Shown here in pieces: positions 47,752 through 59,808 of a DNA stretch of 64,000 nucleotides (position 1 is its first letter; each line of letters starts with the position of its first letter). The translations under genes were made by a program, and so were the position numbers. The DNA is from Ceratodon purpureus (Eukaryota > Streptophyta > Bryopsida > Pseudoditrichales > Ditrichaceae): NCBI GenBank assembly GCA_014871385.1, contig CM026427.1, positions 16,004,930 to 16,068,929 on the forward strand, written 5' to 3'. Under the pieces are notes generated by a model. It saw nothing but the letters and a program-made list of their open reading frames with translations. It was not told the DNA's origin and did no database searches.

Positions 47752-48897
47752 ATCTAGAGAGGTGTGTACATAGTATTATAGTTCAGACAAAGTAAAAACC
47801 TTAGATAAATTGTTTATAAATATCTGTATTTAAATCAAAATTGAAAACTACATTCTATGCTTTTGAATATAATGTGATATTCGAAGGGGAGATAATTTTC
47901 CAAAAATCAACCATTTTTGAAACACCTTCTGTGTGAAAAATAGCTAAAATCTTCTTTATGACACCCTCTTCCTGTTTTACATATAATAAAAAGAAGTCAC
48001 AAAATATAAAATATACTTTAGATGGAGGATTCAGAACTACGAGGATTTGAAAAGAAAAAAATCTTAATATACTCATTTGTCATAGACTACTGTTCTAAAT
48101 TTGATTAAAGATGCATATAGTTTTGATCTAAAAACACTTCCAGAATCCTCTCACCTTTACACTTAATTTTCAACAAAAAATATTGTATTATCTGTTGATT
48201 AAGTAACCTTCCTAAAACTTTTGAAACTACATGGTGTATTCATTTCCAAATACAATTTGCGCATGTTATATGCAAAACACTTATCATGCTTTTAAAAATG
48301 TATTACACGATGCAAATTTTAGAAACGAGTTCTAAGAAATAATGGAATTAGAAAGCAACTAGGGTTTTATCGTGTAACTTTGCTCCAAATCTAAGCAAAT
48401 CTAAAAAATCAACAAACATTTATGACATGGATGTACACCTTCTAAACATGAAAGTCTAGAATTAATCATACTTATAATTCCAATTTTAAAATTCATATAA
48501 TGCCCAAATCAGATGTTCTAGTCTATATTAGAATCTTCTCGCTTTCGCAAACATAATCCAATATACAATGATCTAATCACCAATAATAACTTCACTAAAC
48601 CAATAAATAAATGGAAAGAAGTTGAATCATCTCATGAACCACTTTATAAATTAACAAACCTCTAAATAAAACTAGTGTAAAAGAAAACTACAACAAAAAA
48701 GCAAAAGGGAAACAATCACAAATGTATTAGTTTTTGTCATCTTATGAATACTTTATGAATTAACAAATAATGTAAAAAAGAATTATAAAAGAATTTATAA
48801 AAAAAGACTCAAATATTGATTTATCCTTGTCCAGGGTACAAACAACATTCTTACAAATTGAAGCGCCTTTTATTCACTCTCGTATTATTTATACTAG
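47752..48897. other. AT-rich spacer, no gene seen
   Basis: Very AT-rich; no open frame with recognisable features. Confidence 0.5.
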
Positions 48898-49381
48898 AGT
48901 TAAACCAGAAGTTCAGGTATGTAAAGCGAGGACACACTCTGCACCATTTGTAACCTTAATCTGTAAGAGCTATCCACTTCTCTCAGTGCACCATTTGTAA
49001 CTTTACTTCTTTTAGAGCACCATTTATAACCTTACTTCTCTTAGTGCACCATTTATAACCTTAATCTGTAAGAGCTCTCTACTTTTCTCGGAGCTCTCAG
49101 CGAATCACAAGGTTGTCAAGTTCTTTTGACCTCAGAAAATAACAACACCGAAATAACCTTCCCGTTGAGCGCCGATGGGCTCGCAAACTAACAGTTTAAA
49201 CCGGTAGTCCCCCACACACTCCGAGGTTACCTCACCTGTTTCTACATTCTAAGTCAAAATAACTTGACCACTCCTCTGATTCGCAGAAAGCTCCGAGAGA
49301 GGTGGAGAGACCCACAGAATTAGGGTTCCAACTAGTGCAGAGTGTGTCCCCGCTTTACATACCCGGGCTCCCGGTTTAACT
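48898..49381. mobile_element. Fold-back TIR element with nested inverted repeats and internal tandem repeats
   Basis: 484 bp. The outer arms of about 48 bp (AGTTAAACC ... TATGTAAAGCG.GGACACACT) are inverted at the two ends with few mismatches. A second inverted pair lies inside (around TCTCGGAGCTCTCAGCGAATC at 49087-49107 against 49279-49299). Four copies of a unit starting GCACCATTTRTAACYTTA begin at 48941, 48988, 49017 and 49045. It is GC-richer than its flanks. No clear target duplication; TATAC occurs on both sides. It sits about 1.2 kb upstream of the CCR4-like start. Confidence 0.72.
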
Positions 49382-50619
49382 ATATACATGATCCTTGTCC
49401 GTGCACGCACACATGATAACTTTCAAGGTACTCGACAAACAAACACCTAATTCACACCAAAGCTAAGGAATGTCCTTAGTTGGTCCTACACTTGGGCCTC
49501 CACTTTGAGACCCAAGTGTAGAGCCAGGCAGCAAGGCAGCAGCAGAAGAGCCCCTCATGCCAAGTGGAGAACAATCCCAACCACTCTCAATCTTTCTTTT
49601 GCATCAAAGAAAGTGTTTCAATCCAGGCTCAAGATCATCATCATCATCATCTTCCAACTTTAACTTAACCCAGTTGTGTGTTGTGTGGAGGAGCAGGTGA
49701 GTTCACCATCACCATCACTCTCATAGACATGAATTCATGCTAACTTGTACTGAATTCCTCTCTCTCTCTCATGCTAAGTCCTCATCTCATGGATTCTGGT
49801 ACTTCCATGCCCTCACTTCCGACTCATGGAGTATAAGTTTTCAGTTTTACATCAGTTTTGCATCATGATGTTGTTGCATCAGCTCATATGTTTTTGTTGC
49901 ATGAGCTTAGATGTTGGTGCATGAGCTCAGATGTGGGCATTTGTGATGGAATTTGAGTTTGAGATGAGTTTGATGAGAGTTTGAGATGAGGTGCAGTGAT
50001 GGTGTTTTGGTCATGGAGGTGGAGGTTGAGTGAAGGGTAAGGTGATTAGGGTTAGGGTTTCCAGGTTGGTGACGGTTGGGTTGTTGGGGGATTTTTGTCT
50101 TTGGATTTGATATGCAGGTGTGGTTTTTGTTTTTGGGTATGTGGGGGTTTTTTGTGGAGATGGAGAATTAGGGCAGAAGTTGGGTTTGGAGGTCAGGTGG
50201 GGGTTATCTGGGGGTTTGGGTTTAGAGGGTGATGCGATTTTTTACTTTTTGAAAAGAGAAAATTGTTGCAGATTTTTTATTTTTTTTTGAGGGAGAGATT
50301 TGAGACAAGGAGTTTGTGTTGGGGATGGTGTATTCGGGTGTGTTTGATTGATGGTGGAGGTGAGTTTTTGAAGAGGTTGATGTGTAATTCATGGGATTCT
50401 ATGGATGATGATCAGGTTTGGTGGTAATTGGTGAGATTGTTTTTTGATTGTCGGACAGGGCGCTGCTGCATCAACGTTGCTTCTGCTGTGAGTTGTGCGA
50501 GGCCCACTTCCACGATTCTCCAAGTGGCTAGTTTTATTGCACGCGGAAGGGGGGTCTGGAATTTGCGGAATTATGAGGCGGTGAGGGGGATCGTCGGGAG
50601 GTTGTCCGCACAGCGGATC
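49382..50619 (+). promoter_or_regulatory. Promoter and 5' leader of the CCR4-like gene
   Basis: Contains CAT triplet runs (about 49638-49652), a likely donor GTGAGT at 49698 and a likely acceptor GGACAG at about 50454-50459, suggesting a 5'-UTR intron. After that acceptor the coding frame is open upstream of the first ATG. Confidence 0.45.
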
Positions 50620-53600
50620 ATGGCTGGGGAGGGGAATAACGGTGTTTTTAAGGCTGGTTATTCAGGCTCTGCATATGGAGGTCATAACAGATTTCAAGGA
50701 CGAGGGTTAGTGCATCTGGCTTGGCTTTGTGCCGGTGATTGCAAAGACTGTTTATGTGGTCATGAGTTTGGTTTGTATTGTCTATCATGCAATGCATATA
50801 TCACAATCTAGTTCCCTCTATTGAACACTTGGAGCTGTGTTCAACTTGAATTTCTAGCGCTTGTGGCTACTTTGAATGTCAGACTTTATGAATTCAATTT
50901 AGCTATGGTGATGTGAGATTTGAGAGTTGAGATTCTGTTTCAGAAATTGAATGAACTTTTAAGGAGATGCTTATTTTGGGAAGTACTTTATGGATTCTGC
51001 AGAAGGTCGGAATCATATGGAGGAGGGAGATCAGTAAGGGCTCGGTCTAGCCGTGACGACTACCGGTATTGGCTGAATGCTCGTGACAAACCACCTAAAG
51101 ATCATGGTGCGTTCTATCACTTGTTCTTTTTTCTGCAAATTAATATATTCAATGTCTGCACTGTAGATTACTGTTTATTTATACCTCTGTTGTTGTCGTT
51201 GAGGGAGGAGATCTGCTACTCTGCTTATCCTGAACTGTACCATCTTGCATTTTCTGATGGGAGTTCAGCTAGTCATGTCCTTTTGGCTGGGATTACAAAG
51301 TTGTGACTACTTTATGTGAACACAAATTGCGCTGTTTTACCTGTTTTTTCCAGAGAGATTTGTACTAGTGTCCTACAATATCTTGGCCGATGTGAATGCA
51401 TGGACACACTATAACGAATTATACTGGCATATACAACGGTATATCCTTGACTGGGATGAACGCAAGAAAAAAATCCTGCGGGAGCTCGGACTCTGGTCTC
51501 CAGATATTATATGTTTACAAGTAAGCTTCTGTCAGACTTTTACGAGGGTGCAATTTGCATTTTGATCAGGTCCTTTTGTGAGGAAGTTTTTAGCATGTGG
51601 TTGCAACCGGTGAAGCTGATGTGTACCTGAAATTTAATACTGCGATTGGAGTGCCTCCAAGCAGAATTGATTATTGTTGAGCACGTGTATATTCAAAGAG
51701 ATCCTTAGGCATTTTCTACAGGTATAAGTTGTTGCAGATATGTAGTCGGTTATGAAATAAAATACCTTCATATTATATGCATGTACTATCCACTTCATGG
51801 ACGGCTTTCATCTGAAAGTAATTTGTACTTGTTATTCATCAGGAAGTGGATCATTATGAAGATCTCAATGGAGAACTTGAGAAAGAGGGTTACGTTGGCA
51901 TGTACACGGTATGTGATTTCCCAACTCGTTTCACTTAATCTAACTTGAGTTTAAATAGTAGAAACCATGTGCAGGTTTTTTCTCTAACGGAGTCGTTAGG
52001 ATACCAAGACGGAAGTCTCTTATTGTGTTCTACAAGGCCTCTCGCTGAGTAGAACATATGTTAAATGAATTGTCTCTCTTCCTATTATAGTAAATGGAAT
52101 TGGCCAAGCTTACGTGGTCTGCTGCAATGTTTGATGTCTGTTGTTGTTGTAGAGTCGAACTGGCGCAACGCGAGATGGTTGTGCTATGTTCTGGAGGAAA
52201 AACAGGTATTTCCGAAGCTCAGGAAATTTTCAATGCGTACTCTGTATGCAGCACTTGTGCACATTTTTTGATTTTTGACAATTTTAAATTCAATTTTTTA
52301 AACTTTTTCGGGGTATTGCGTTGCATTTTCTTGCTATGACCGTTTATTGCTGTATATGGTTGAAGGTTTGAGTTACTCGAGGGAGAGGACATAAAGTTCA
52401 AAGATCACAATCTAAAGGACAACGTAGCTCAGCTTTGCGTTCTTCAGGTACCACCTTAACCCAGATAATCTGAAGATTGGTTTTCTAGCGTTACTCGTTC
52501 TGAAAATACACTCCCAATCCCCTTACTTGGTTCTCTTATCACTTTCGAGCCTATTATTTTGTGCAACATCCTCTCTGAATTGCATCTAAAGTGTGTATAT
52601 CTGAACTTAAATCCTTGTTATTTTTTAAAGACCAAAAGCAAGACACTTGGGCGCAATGACACGGAAGACTCAGAAGCTACGAACGGGACAGAACCGACTA
52701 CTTCTGGGTACAGCAAATTTAAATTCAATTTTGTTATTTTTTTTAATCCAAGTTGGCAGTTCAAGTCATTGTGAGCTTTTACACGATGCAAATCAAGTTG
52801 TTAAGAACTTTGTGGCATAAATTTCAATATTCTGTTCGTACACGGTTGGAGGTTGATTCTCACTTGGCTAGCACTTGTGTTATCTGTAATCTAAGGCCTG
52901 ATTTCATTGGTTATTGATCCATGGTTCCAGAATAGTTGCCTACTTGATTTATCCACCTAGTCAAGCCTTAGTTTGCGTGTAACCAAGTCAGAAAGTTGCT
53001 GGAAATTTGACAGGACTTGGGTTGGTTGGACAGCTCAAGTGGTTCCAAGAACAATCGTGTAGTTGTGGGTAACATTCACGTGCTTTTTAATCCCAAGCGT
53101 GGCGATGTGAAGCTGGGACAGGTAGTTACAAAGCTGGAAACTCTAGTTGCTTACTTTCTCATTAGTTCTGGTTCATGCTATTTGTCATTGCTCTTGGTAC
53201 TTAACCTCAGATAAATTTATTTTCAACGAACATGATGGTAATCTAAATGGAGCCATGTAAATGCTTTTACCTGTTTGCAGTTCTGTGGATGTCTCTTACG
53301 GCATTTGCTAATAGATACATGTATCTGTCAGGCTCGAATTCTCATGGAAAAAGCCCATGCTCTCTCTGAAAAATGGGGAAAAGTGCCTGTGGCTATAGCT
53401 GGTGATTTCAACAGTACACCAGGGGTATGTGAAGTTTTGATCTTCTTTTTTTTCCTTTAATTTCAGAGTATGGCACCTATGTGTCTTTGTCTGCCAGTAA
53501 TTTGCTGACAACAATGTGTTATTGCTGTCATTGTGATAACTCGTGATAGTCATTGTGGACTTCAAATATTACGGCCGTTAGTTCAGTTCTGGGTATGTTT

Positions 53601-55445
53601 GGCTGCATTAATTATGTGAATTTGACAAATATAGTTTTGTGCTTTGACAGAGTGCCTTATATCAGTTCATCTCTTCTTCACAGGTGCGAATCACACATCT
53701 CTTTTCGTCTATTCTTCGCCCTGTTTGGGTATTTGTAGAGTGAAAGAAACTGATGACACCATTGAAATACATCCTGACAAGTAGTCTTTGTGGAATGTAG
53801 CTCGATTTGGCTGATCATGATCGGCGTAACATATCAGGGCAAGAAGAGGAGGGCTTGAACGGAGGGTTCAAGCGTGAGAGGTGACACTTTTCTCAATCAA
53901 CTTTTGGTTGTGTTCAAAGAACTATATGTTGGTCCGACTAAACACGCATTGTCGTGCTTGCTGTTGATGCTGACCTCCTACCCTCGCTCTCGTTAACTTC
54001 AAACGAGCCTTTTTAAAAAAAAAATTAATAATGGATATTGCATCTAGCTCTTTTCAGTTGGCTAATGGTTGGCATGATATATCACGTCAGAAATGGCACG
54101 AATTCTGGATCATCTTATGATGCTGAAGCAGGAGCCGAAGAGGTTTCAGCTTTGAATGCCGAGAGCAGCGTAGTGTTGGAGAGAACAATAGATTCTAGCG
54201 AATCCACAGTTGCCACAATTGGAGAGGAAGATTTGGCTACTCATATCGTACACCAAAAAATTACTAGATTAACTGTGGAGAGAGTTTCTATACCAAAGAG
54301 GTATGTGGCATCACTTCTGTCGTTACTTTGAGGCTCATCATGTACAATTCTTTTCCTTGAGACGTTCATGTTTTGGTCCTTCAGATGTTGATGTAGTTTG
54401 TGGAGCTATATGTTGCACTTGTATTTCGTAATTTTTTTTATTAGTGAATGTTATGAATACTCACTCTATTTTCCATCAGGGTTCGGGGTTGGGATCCGTT
54501 TGAGTTGATGGCAGCTACTGGCGAAAGGCATCTTTCTGTAGTTCAGCACAAAATGAATTTGCGAAGTGCTTACTCAGAAATTGAGGTTCGATTCGAGTTC
54601 TGAGACTCTGATTCTTGAGTTTGATTGCTGATTAGTAATTGCCTGTCCGGCAATCCCACGACAGCAATATTGTTAAGTCTCTGGTTAATTTTCTTGGCGA
54701 GTCCAATGCTATACTCATGTATGATTCATGTAACAAGTCGTAGTAGTGTCAACTCAAATTCTTTTGGTTTATTTCTCTTTGTCTTGCAGGGAAAGCCTGG
54801 CAGTAGAGATGAAAGAGGGGAGCCGCTTATAACAACTTTTCATAAGAAGTTTGGCGGCACTGTTGATTACATCTGGTAAGCCCACGTTGCCGTCTGCTTC
54901 TTGAGTTAGGTCTTTTGTATGGTTCTCTTGCTTAGTGTGCTATAAATACGAGCAGAAAATTGGCTCAAATTTGTTCAAAGCTATGCTGGTGAATGATGCA
55001 GGCATACAGATGATCTTGTTACGGTGAGAGTTCTGGACATTCTTCCGATTTCTGTACTCCAAGACTATAGAGGACGGCCTAAGATTGTACTTAAAGATTG
55101 TGAAGGACTTCCCACCAAGGTCTGTCCCGCCTCCACCTCCCTTCTTTCTAAGACTGAAATGATTGTTTTCTCTGAGTCATATTTGGATGTCATTAACAAC
55201 TGAGCTGCGTGAACTGCATTAGTCAGCTCAGTAGGAATTTACTACATCAAGAAATTCACTGCAATGTATTCCTATATATTCAGCCATCTAGGTAACAACG
55301 GACTGTGATTTCTTACAATGGCGAACATATGTGGGTGAATGTTCTGCAGAAATGGGGAAGCGATCACTTGGCTTTGGCGTGTGAATTTTCCTTTGTGCCA
55401 AGCAAAGACACATCTAGTCGAAAGGCTGAACAGGAATCTGCATAA
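50620..55445 (+). CDS. CCR4-homolog-6-like endonuclease/exonuclease/phosphatase-family nuclease
   Basis: Predicted Mg-dependent poly(A)-shortening or RNA 3' exonuclease, closest by eye to Arabidopsis CCR4 homolog 6. 16 exons, 525 residues: 50620-50705, 51003-51106, 51354-51520, 51843-51908, 52153-52205, 52366-52447, 52631-52707, 53034-53121, 53332-53424, 53651-53683, 53801-53880, 54058-54300, 54480-54585, 54790-54875, 55002-55119, 55350-55445. All EEP motifs are intact: VSYNILAD (Asn72), LQEVDHYED (Glu120), GNIHVLFNP (His227, Asn231), AGDFNSTPG (Asp266, Asn268), WGSDHLAL (Asp499, His500). An acidic linker (exon 12) separates the halves and is shorter than in Arabidopsis. Unlike classic yeast CCR4 there is no LRR domain. 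The frame is open upstream of ATG 50620 back to about 50460 and reads as a basic Arg-rich stretch, so a longer, organelle-targeted N-terminus from an upstream exon is possible. Confidence 0.92.
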
Positions 55446-56115
55446 CTGTAGATCTGTTCTCACAAACTTTTAACCTAGGAAGCTCTCAAATGAGATTGAT
55501 TTCGCATCCTCCGTTAAGATAATTTCATCCCGGATATCAATGTAAATAGACTAGCTGTCTGGACTCCGGTGATGGGATAGATCTTCATTGATTGCCATTC
55601 CGTACCCTCTTCTTATCACATGCAAGATTATGGTACCAAGGACATGGTACCAACTTCAACCTCCTTTTCTCTAGGAATTTTTTCTTAATTTTATTTCAAG
55701 AAGGCTCCTTATCGAGAATAGGTAGCCCTAGTACAAATGTTAAGCAACAATGTATATAAATCCTCCATATGCAATTCAATTTGAGCGAACCAAGATTTTA
55801 CTCACTCTGGTTTCCTGTCTCCAATTCCTCTAATATACCTAGCTCTGCTTTCTCATGGTTGTCAGTGCAAGTCTGCACTAGTCGCTTATGATGGAAACGT
55901 AAATTAAGTAACATGCGAAGGCAACCACTTCTATTATCTCTTAAACAAAACCTCTCTGGAGGCAAGGCCTTGTCAATCTACTTATGTCTCTATCAAGCCC
56001 TTGTTCCAATAATTTACAAGCGGAATCCTACTATACATTATTGTACACAAAACCCGAACCTCAAAGTGGTTCACCCCAGCCGATTAAATCCGCAAATCTG
56101 ATTTGGACGATTAAT
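55446..56115. other. Convergent spacer
   Basis: 3' flanks of the CCR4-like gene (plus) and the small 56-kb gene (minus). No additional gene recognised. Confidence 0.5.
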
Positions 56116-56725
56116 TCACTGCGAAACTAACTCAACAGGAATGTGCTGCCGAGTAGCGACTTCCACAACGGTTTCTGGATTCGAAACCAGCGGCGATGCA
56201 GGAAGATTGCCCCGGAGGTAAAACTGCTGCCCTTCAAGATCATGTCCCGGATTGCTCCCCATCTCCAAATCCACATCCTTGCCAATCGTGTCTGTGCTTT
56301 GCAGGTTTGGGCGAGGTCGATACGCGCGCACAAATCTGTGGCGAGTGTGGTAAGCACGCTGCTCGTGACGTTGTAAGAAAGGTCGCCATCGCTGCCAATA
56401 GAGAGCACAAAAACCAAGTCAGACCCCAAGCATGAAACAATTACCCGACCTAAATAGTGCCAAATTCTCGTCGCCGAATTCGCAAACAAACGGTGCAAGT
56501 CATTACGAAATTTAAGTTGCAATATTTTACGAGGCTCACCACTTGATCTCCAAAGTACACTCCAATAAGTTGGCTCATCGACCCCGGCGCTTGGGAGCTT
56601 TGTGACTCAACTACAGGGTCAAGTGCTGGCATCAACGGAAGCTCATAAGCAGACGCCGCAACCGTCACTAGACAGAACGCAAGCGTCACTAATACAAAAC
56701 TCCTCATTACAAGAGACATCTCCAT
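56116..56725 (-). CDS. Small protein with signal peptide, two exons
   Basis: ATG at 56725. Exon 56540-56725 encodes MEMSLVMRSFVLVTLAFCLV and on to VAASAYELPLMPALD, a standard signal peptide with cleavage near Ala-Ser-Ala. Donor GTGAGC; acceptor TTGGCAG. Exon 56116-56391 joins in phase 0 to RWRPFLQRHEQRAYHTRHRF and ends HIPVELVSQ, giving 153 residues. The second exon is also open in another frame, so this join is provisional; the chosen frame gives more ordinary composition and a clean stop. Mature protein would be secreted or in the endomembrane lumen. Family not recognised. Confidence 0.5.
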
Positions 56726-59406
56726 TTCGTCCCCCCCAAAAAATCAACCCAGAGCCAACCAGGTTGGCTCTGCTCGCAAAGTGCGTCGTCTCAGCTGCTC
56801 TCCTAAAAACGAATCGGCACACAAAAACCTAGCAAAAAACAATCAAGGTGATCAATCTAGTCTACGACCCATTTGCAAATGAGCACCAAATCACGAATGC
56901 AGCAAGCTCTACTTCTATGAATATGTGAGCTCGTGGAGACTAGTTCCAACCTCCAAATAATTGTAATATACTTATTGCCAGAGTGGAGGACCTATTCGTC
57001 ATGTGACCCCACTGTCCCACTGTCCCCATTGTCCATCCTGTCGTCATGGAACAATCGTGGTAAACAAAAGCAGCACATGCCCCTTGCCAGGAATGGAAAG
57101 CAGCTCCCCGAAATCCTGTAAATAATGAATGACGGAAACAACAGTCAACTCGTCGAGATTCGCGGCAATCACTCCACTCTCTATTCTGAGGAATCCGAGG
57201 AGGACCACCTCATGACATCCTCACACATGTATGGAGCTCGACCGTATGTCGGAGTCCGGACCGTGCAAAGGAGAGTTTCGGCGACCGAGACGGCGAGACG
57301 TAACGATACCTGGCGGCCAAAAGTACGATGACTTACCACATTAGACCGAAATCACTGTGCAATCCAGAAAGATAGCACGTTTTTAGCCAAGTTTGGCATC
57401 GTAGATTCTGCCCGGTAGCCCATTATTTTATCCATCAAAGTGCTTGCAAATTGCAATTACCAACGTTTCAGGCTTTCAGCATCGCTGGAGTTTGAACCCA
57501 CTTGCATCACGGGCTCACGGTGGTCACCATTATTGCGCTCGTGATCCAACATCCATGGCTCAAGTCGTTCGACGCAACCATGTGTGATGAGAAAGACAAA
57601 TGCCAGTTGTAGAGTAGAATATTTTGTTTGTATGATTATTGCTTTTGAATGATCTTGTCAAAAACCACCTTGACTCTGTCATTGGCGTTGAAAGACGTTG
57701 CTGTGAGGCGGCGGTGACTGCAGACTCACAGATGAGACATGATGATCTAGATTCTAATGACTTGGTGCATCCAAGTCTATGCCCTCCAAGTGATGTTCAA
57801 TGTGCTAACTAGTTTAATGATGAAGTAAGCGAAGCTTTAAACGGAATGGGTTCCTGATTATGTGCCGTTTGGATTGATGAAGCTAGAGTTTAGAGAGAAG
57901 GTGAAGACGCTGGGAGATCGGAGAATGGAGTCATGGTTGGATCCAACCTCAACACCATCTTGTTGCCAGCTTAACTTCAATTTACCTCTTCTCTACAATT
58001 CTGTTTGCTTACCATGAGCCCTTGGGGAATGATTTATATATTTGATTGAGGTGGTCTTGGCAGTTCCTTGAGTAGTTTGGGTGAGAGGATACATCATTTC
58101 TGAGCACTTTGGAATCGATGCTTGTTGGTGGGGCTCTGTGTTGTCGTATCGTGATGATTGCGTTGCTCAAATTTTCTAATTGCACGACGATGGTAAGGAA
58201 GGTTTACAAGTGCAATGTTATCCATGATCTTCCTCGTTGTAACGCTTGCGAGAGAAATATGGTCATCGAAGCTCTGTTCTATCCTGTCGACATTAGTGCG
58301 TTTTTAGTTGAATCATTCAATTTTTGTTAAGATTTTAAGCATAAGGCTTTACCTTAAACCAGTATGATGGTACTAAGAGAAGCCAGTGGTGAAGTTCGAA
58401 GTTACTTACATTAAGAAGTTTATGTTGACGTTACTGACTTGTCTGTGACTCTTCCTTTGGTTTAGTTGCAAGAATTTGTGAGCAATACCTGAAAATTACA
58501 TCACATAATAGAGGTTAACAATTGGAATGACTGGATCAATTTACCTGTTCTGCGATCGGAATCTACCGAGACTTCTGGGATCCATTTGATCGACTGTAGT
58601 GATTTTTTGTTCATCTGTACCAGACATTGAACAATTATTATACTTTACTCCTCGTTATTTTGGATCAGAGAACTTTAGCAAGTGTAGTACGGCATGCTCT
58701 CAAGTTTCAGGCTTTCCAATTGCTTGTTTTTTATTTTATTTTTCTGGGCAACATCTTCATACATGTATGTGTTCTCAAGCAAGTTGGGAGTTAGCTTGCA
58801 GGTGATTTGTCAGCTAAACTTGGTGGCCTGATCGTGCTTCCAAAAGTAGGAGCATGATTAATAATTAACAAAAGGATTCTTTTTCAAAAATTCTGTCACC
58901 TACCTCATTCCCAGTGGCATTGCCCACCCAAGTTAATATTTTCTATGTATTACCCATTTTGATTCTGACTTTGTAGATTGATGTTTGTTTCACAGATTCA
59001 ATGTCTGGTTTGCAATACGTACCTCCAGATGACTTTTTTGAAGCAAAAGGCTAGTATTAAATGAATAAAAAGTTTCTCCACATTACAAGATTATTTGCCA
59101 TCCATCAACTAAAAGAGAGTCAGCTGGTGAGCTTGTTGAATCTCTTTGTGCACCATAATTACAGTACTAAAATCTTGGACTTCAACAAACTTGGTAGGAT
59201 GCATGCATCCCAACAAGCATGTGGACACATAAGTCAATAAGAAATATTATTGACTTTCATTGCTCTATTTTAATAAACTTATATTCCCATGTCACCAAAG
59301 TCTTGAAAGGCAACATGCTCCTTACTTCTGCAGAACTGCCATCCTTTATGCATCATTGTGTTCCTGCATGTTCAACTTAGTGTTCGCCATGTTATTTGAT
59401 AAAGTA
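56726..59406. other. Intergenic, about 2.7 kb, no firm gene
   Basis: A 68-codon ATG-started frame at 57125-57331 (MNDGNNSQLVEIRGNHSTLY start) is possible but unsupported. The rest shows short frames only. Confidence 0.45.
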
Positions 59407-59790
59407 TGTCAGGACCCAGTCCGAAATGACCTTAAACTACCCCGGGGATAGGCTAGTGGTTGGGCTCCTGGAATCCCTTTTTGGGAAGACCAGGGTTCAA
59501 ATCCCCATGCCTTCCGGGGCTTTACCACCATTGATCCACCCAATCTTGGTGGGGGGTCTCTTGAATTGTCCTTGGGGTGGAGAACATGTCCGTTCTTCAT
59601 AATGGTAATTAGTTCTAGCCTAGGTAGGTTAGACCGCGGTTATAGTGTCCACCTTCGAAAGGAGGCATCAAGGTTAGCAAGAACTTCGTAGGTCCTGGTG
59701 GCTTACTTAGTATCACTATCCCCAACGGACACTTCATTCACGCGGGCCTCCGGCCCGAGTTACTCTCTCTCTCTCTCTGTCAGGACCCAG
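59407..59790 (+). mobile_element. tRNA-derived SINE with 13-bp target-site duplication
   Basis: TGTCAGGACCCAG at 59407-59419 is repeated exactly at 59778-59790. Between them lies a 358-bp element with RNA polymerase III box A-like TAGGCTAGTGGTTGGG (about 59450) and a perfect box B GGTTCAAATCC (about 59490), the right spacing for a tRNA head, then a non-tRNA body and a CT-rich simple tail. Its first bases (TCCGAAATGACC.TAAACTACC) recur in the truncated copy at 18.9 kb. Confidence 0.82.
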
Positions 59791-59808
59791 GTTCAGTGGT
59801 AATGTGCA

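Noticed and set aside
48941..49080. CRISPR-like spaced repeats
   Set aside because: The four units have unequal spacing (47, 29, 28 bp), are imperfect, and belong to a plant fold-back element.
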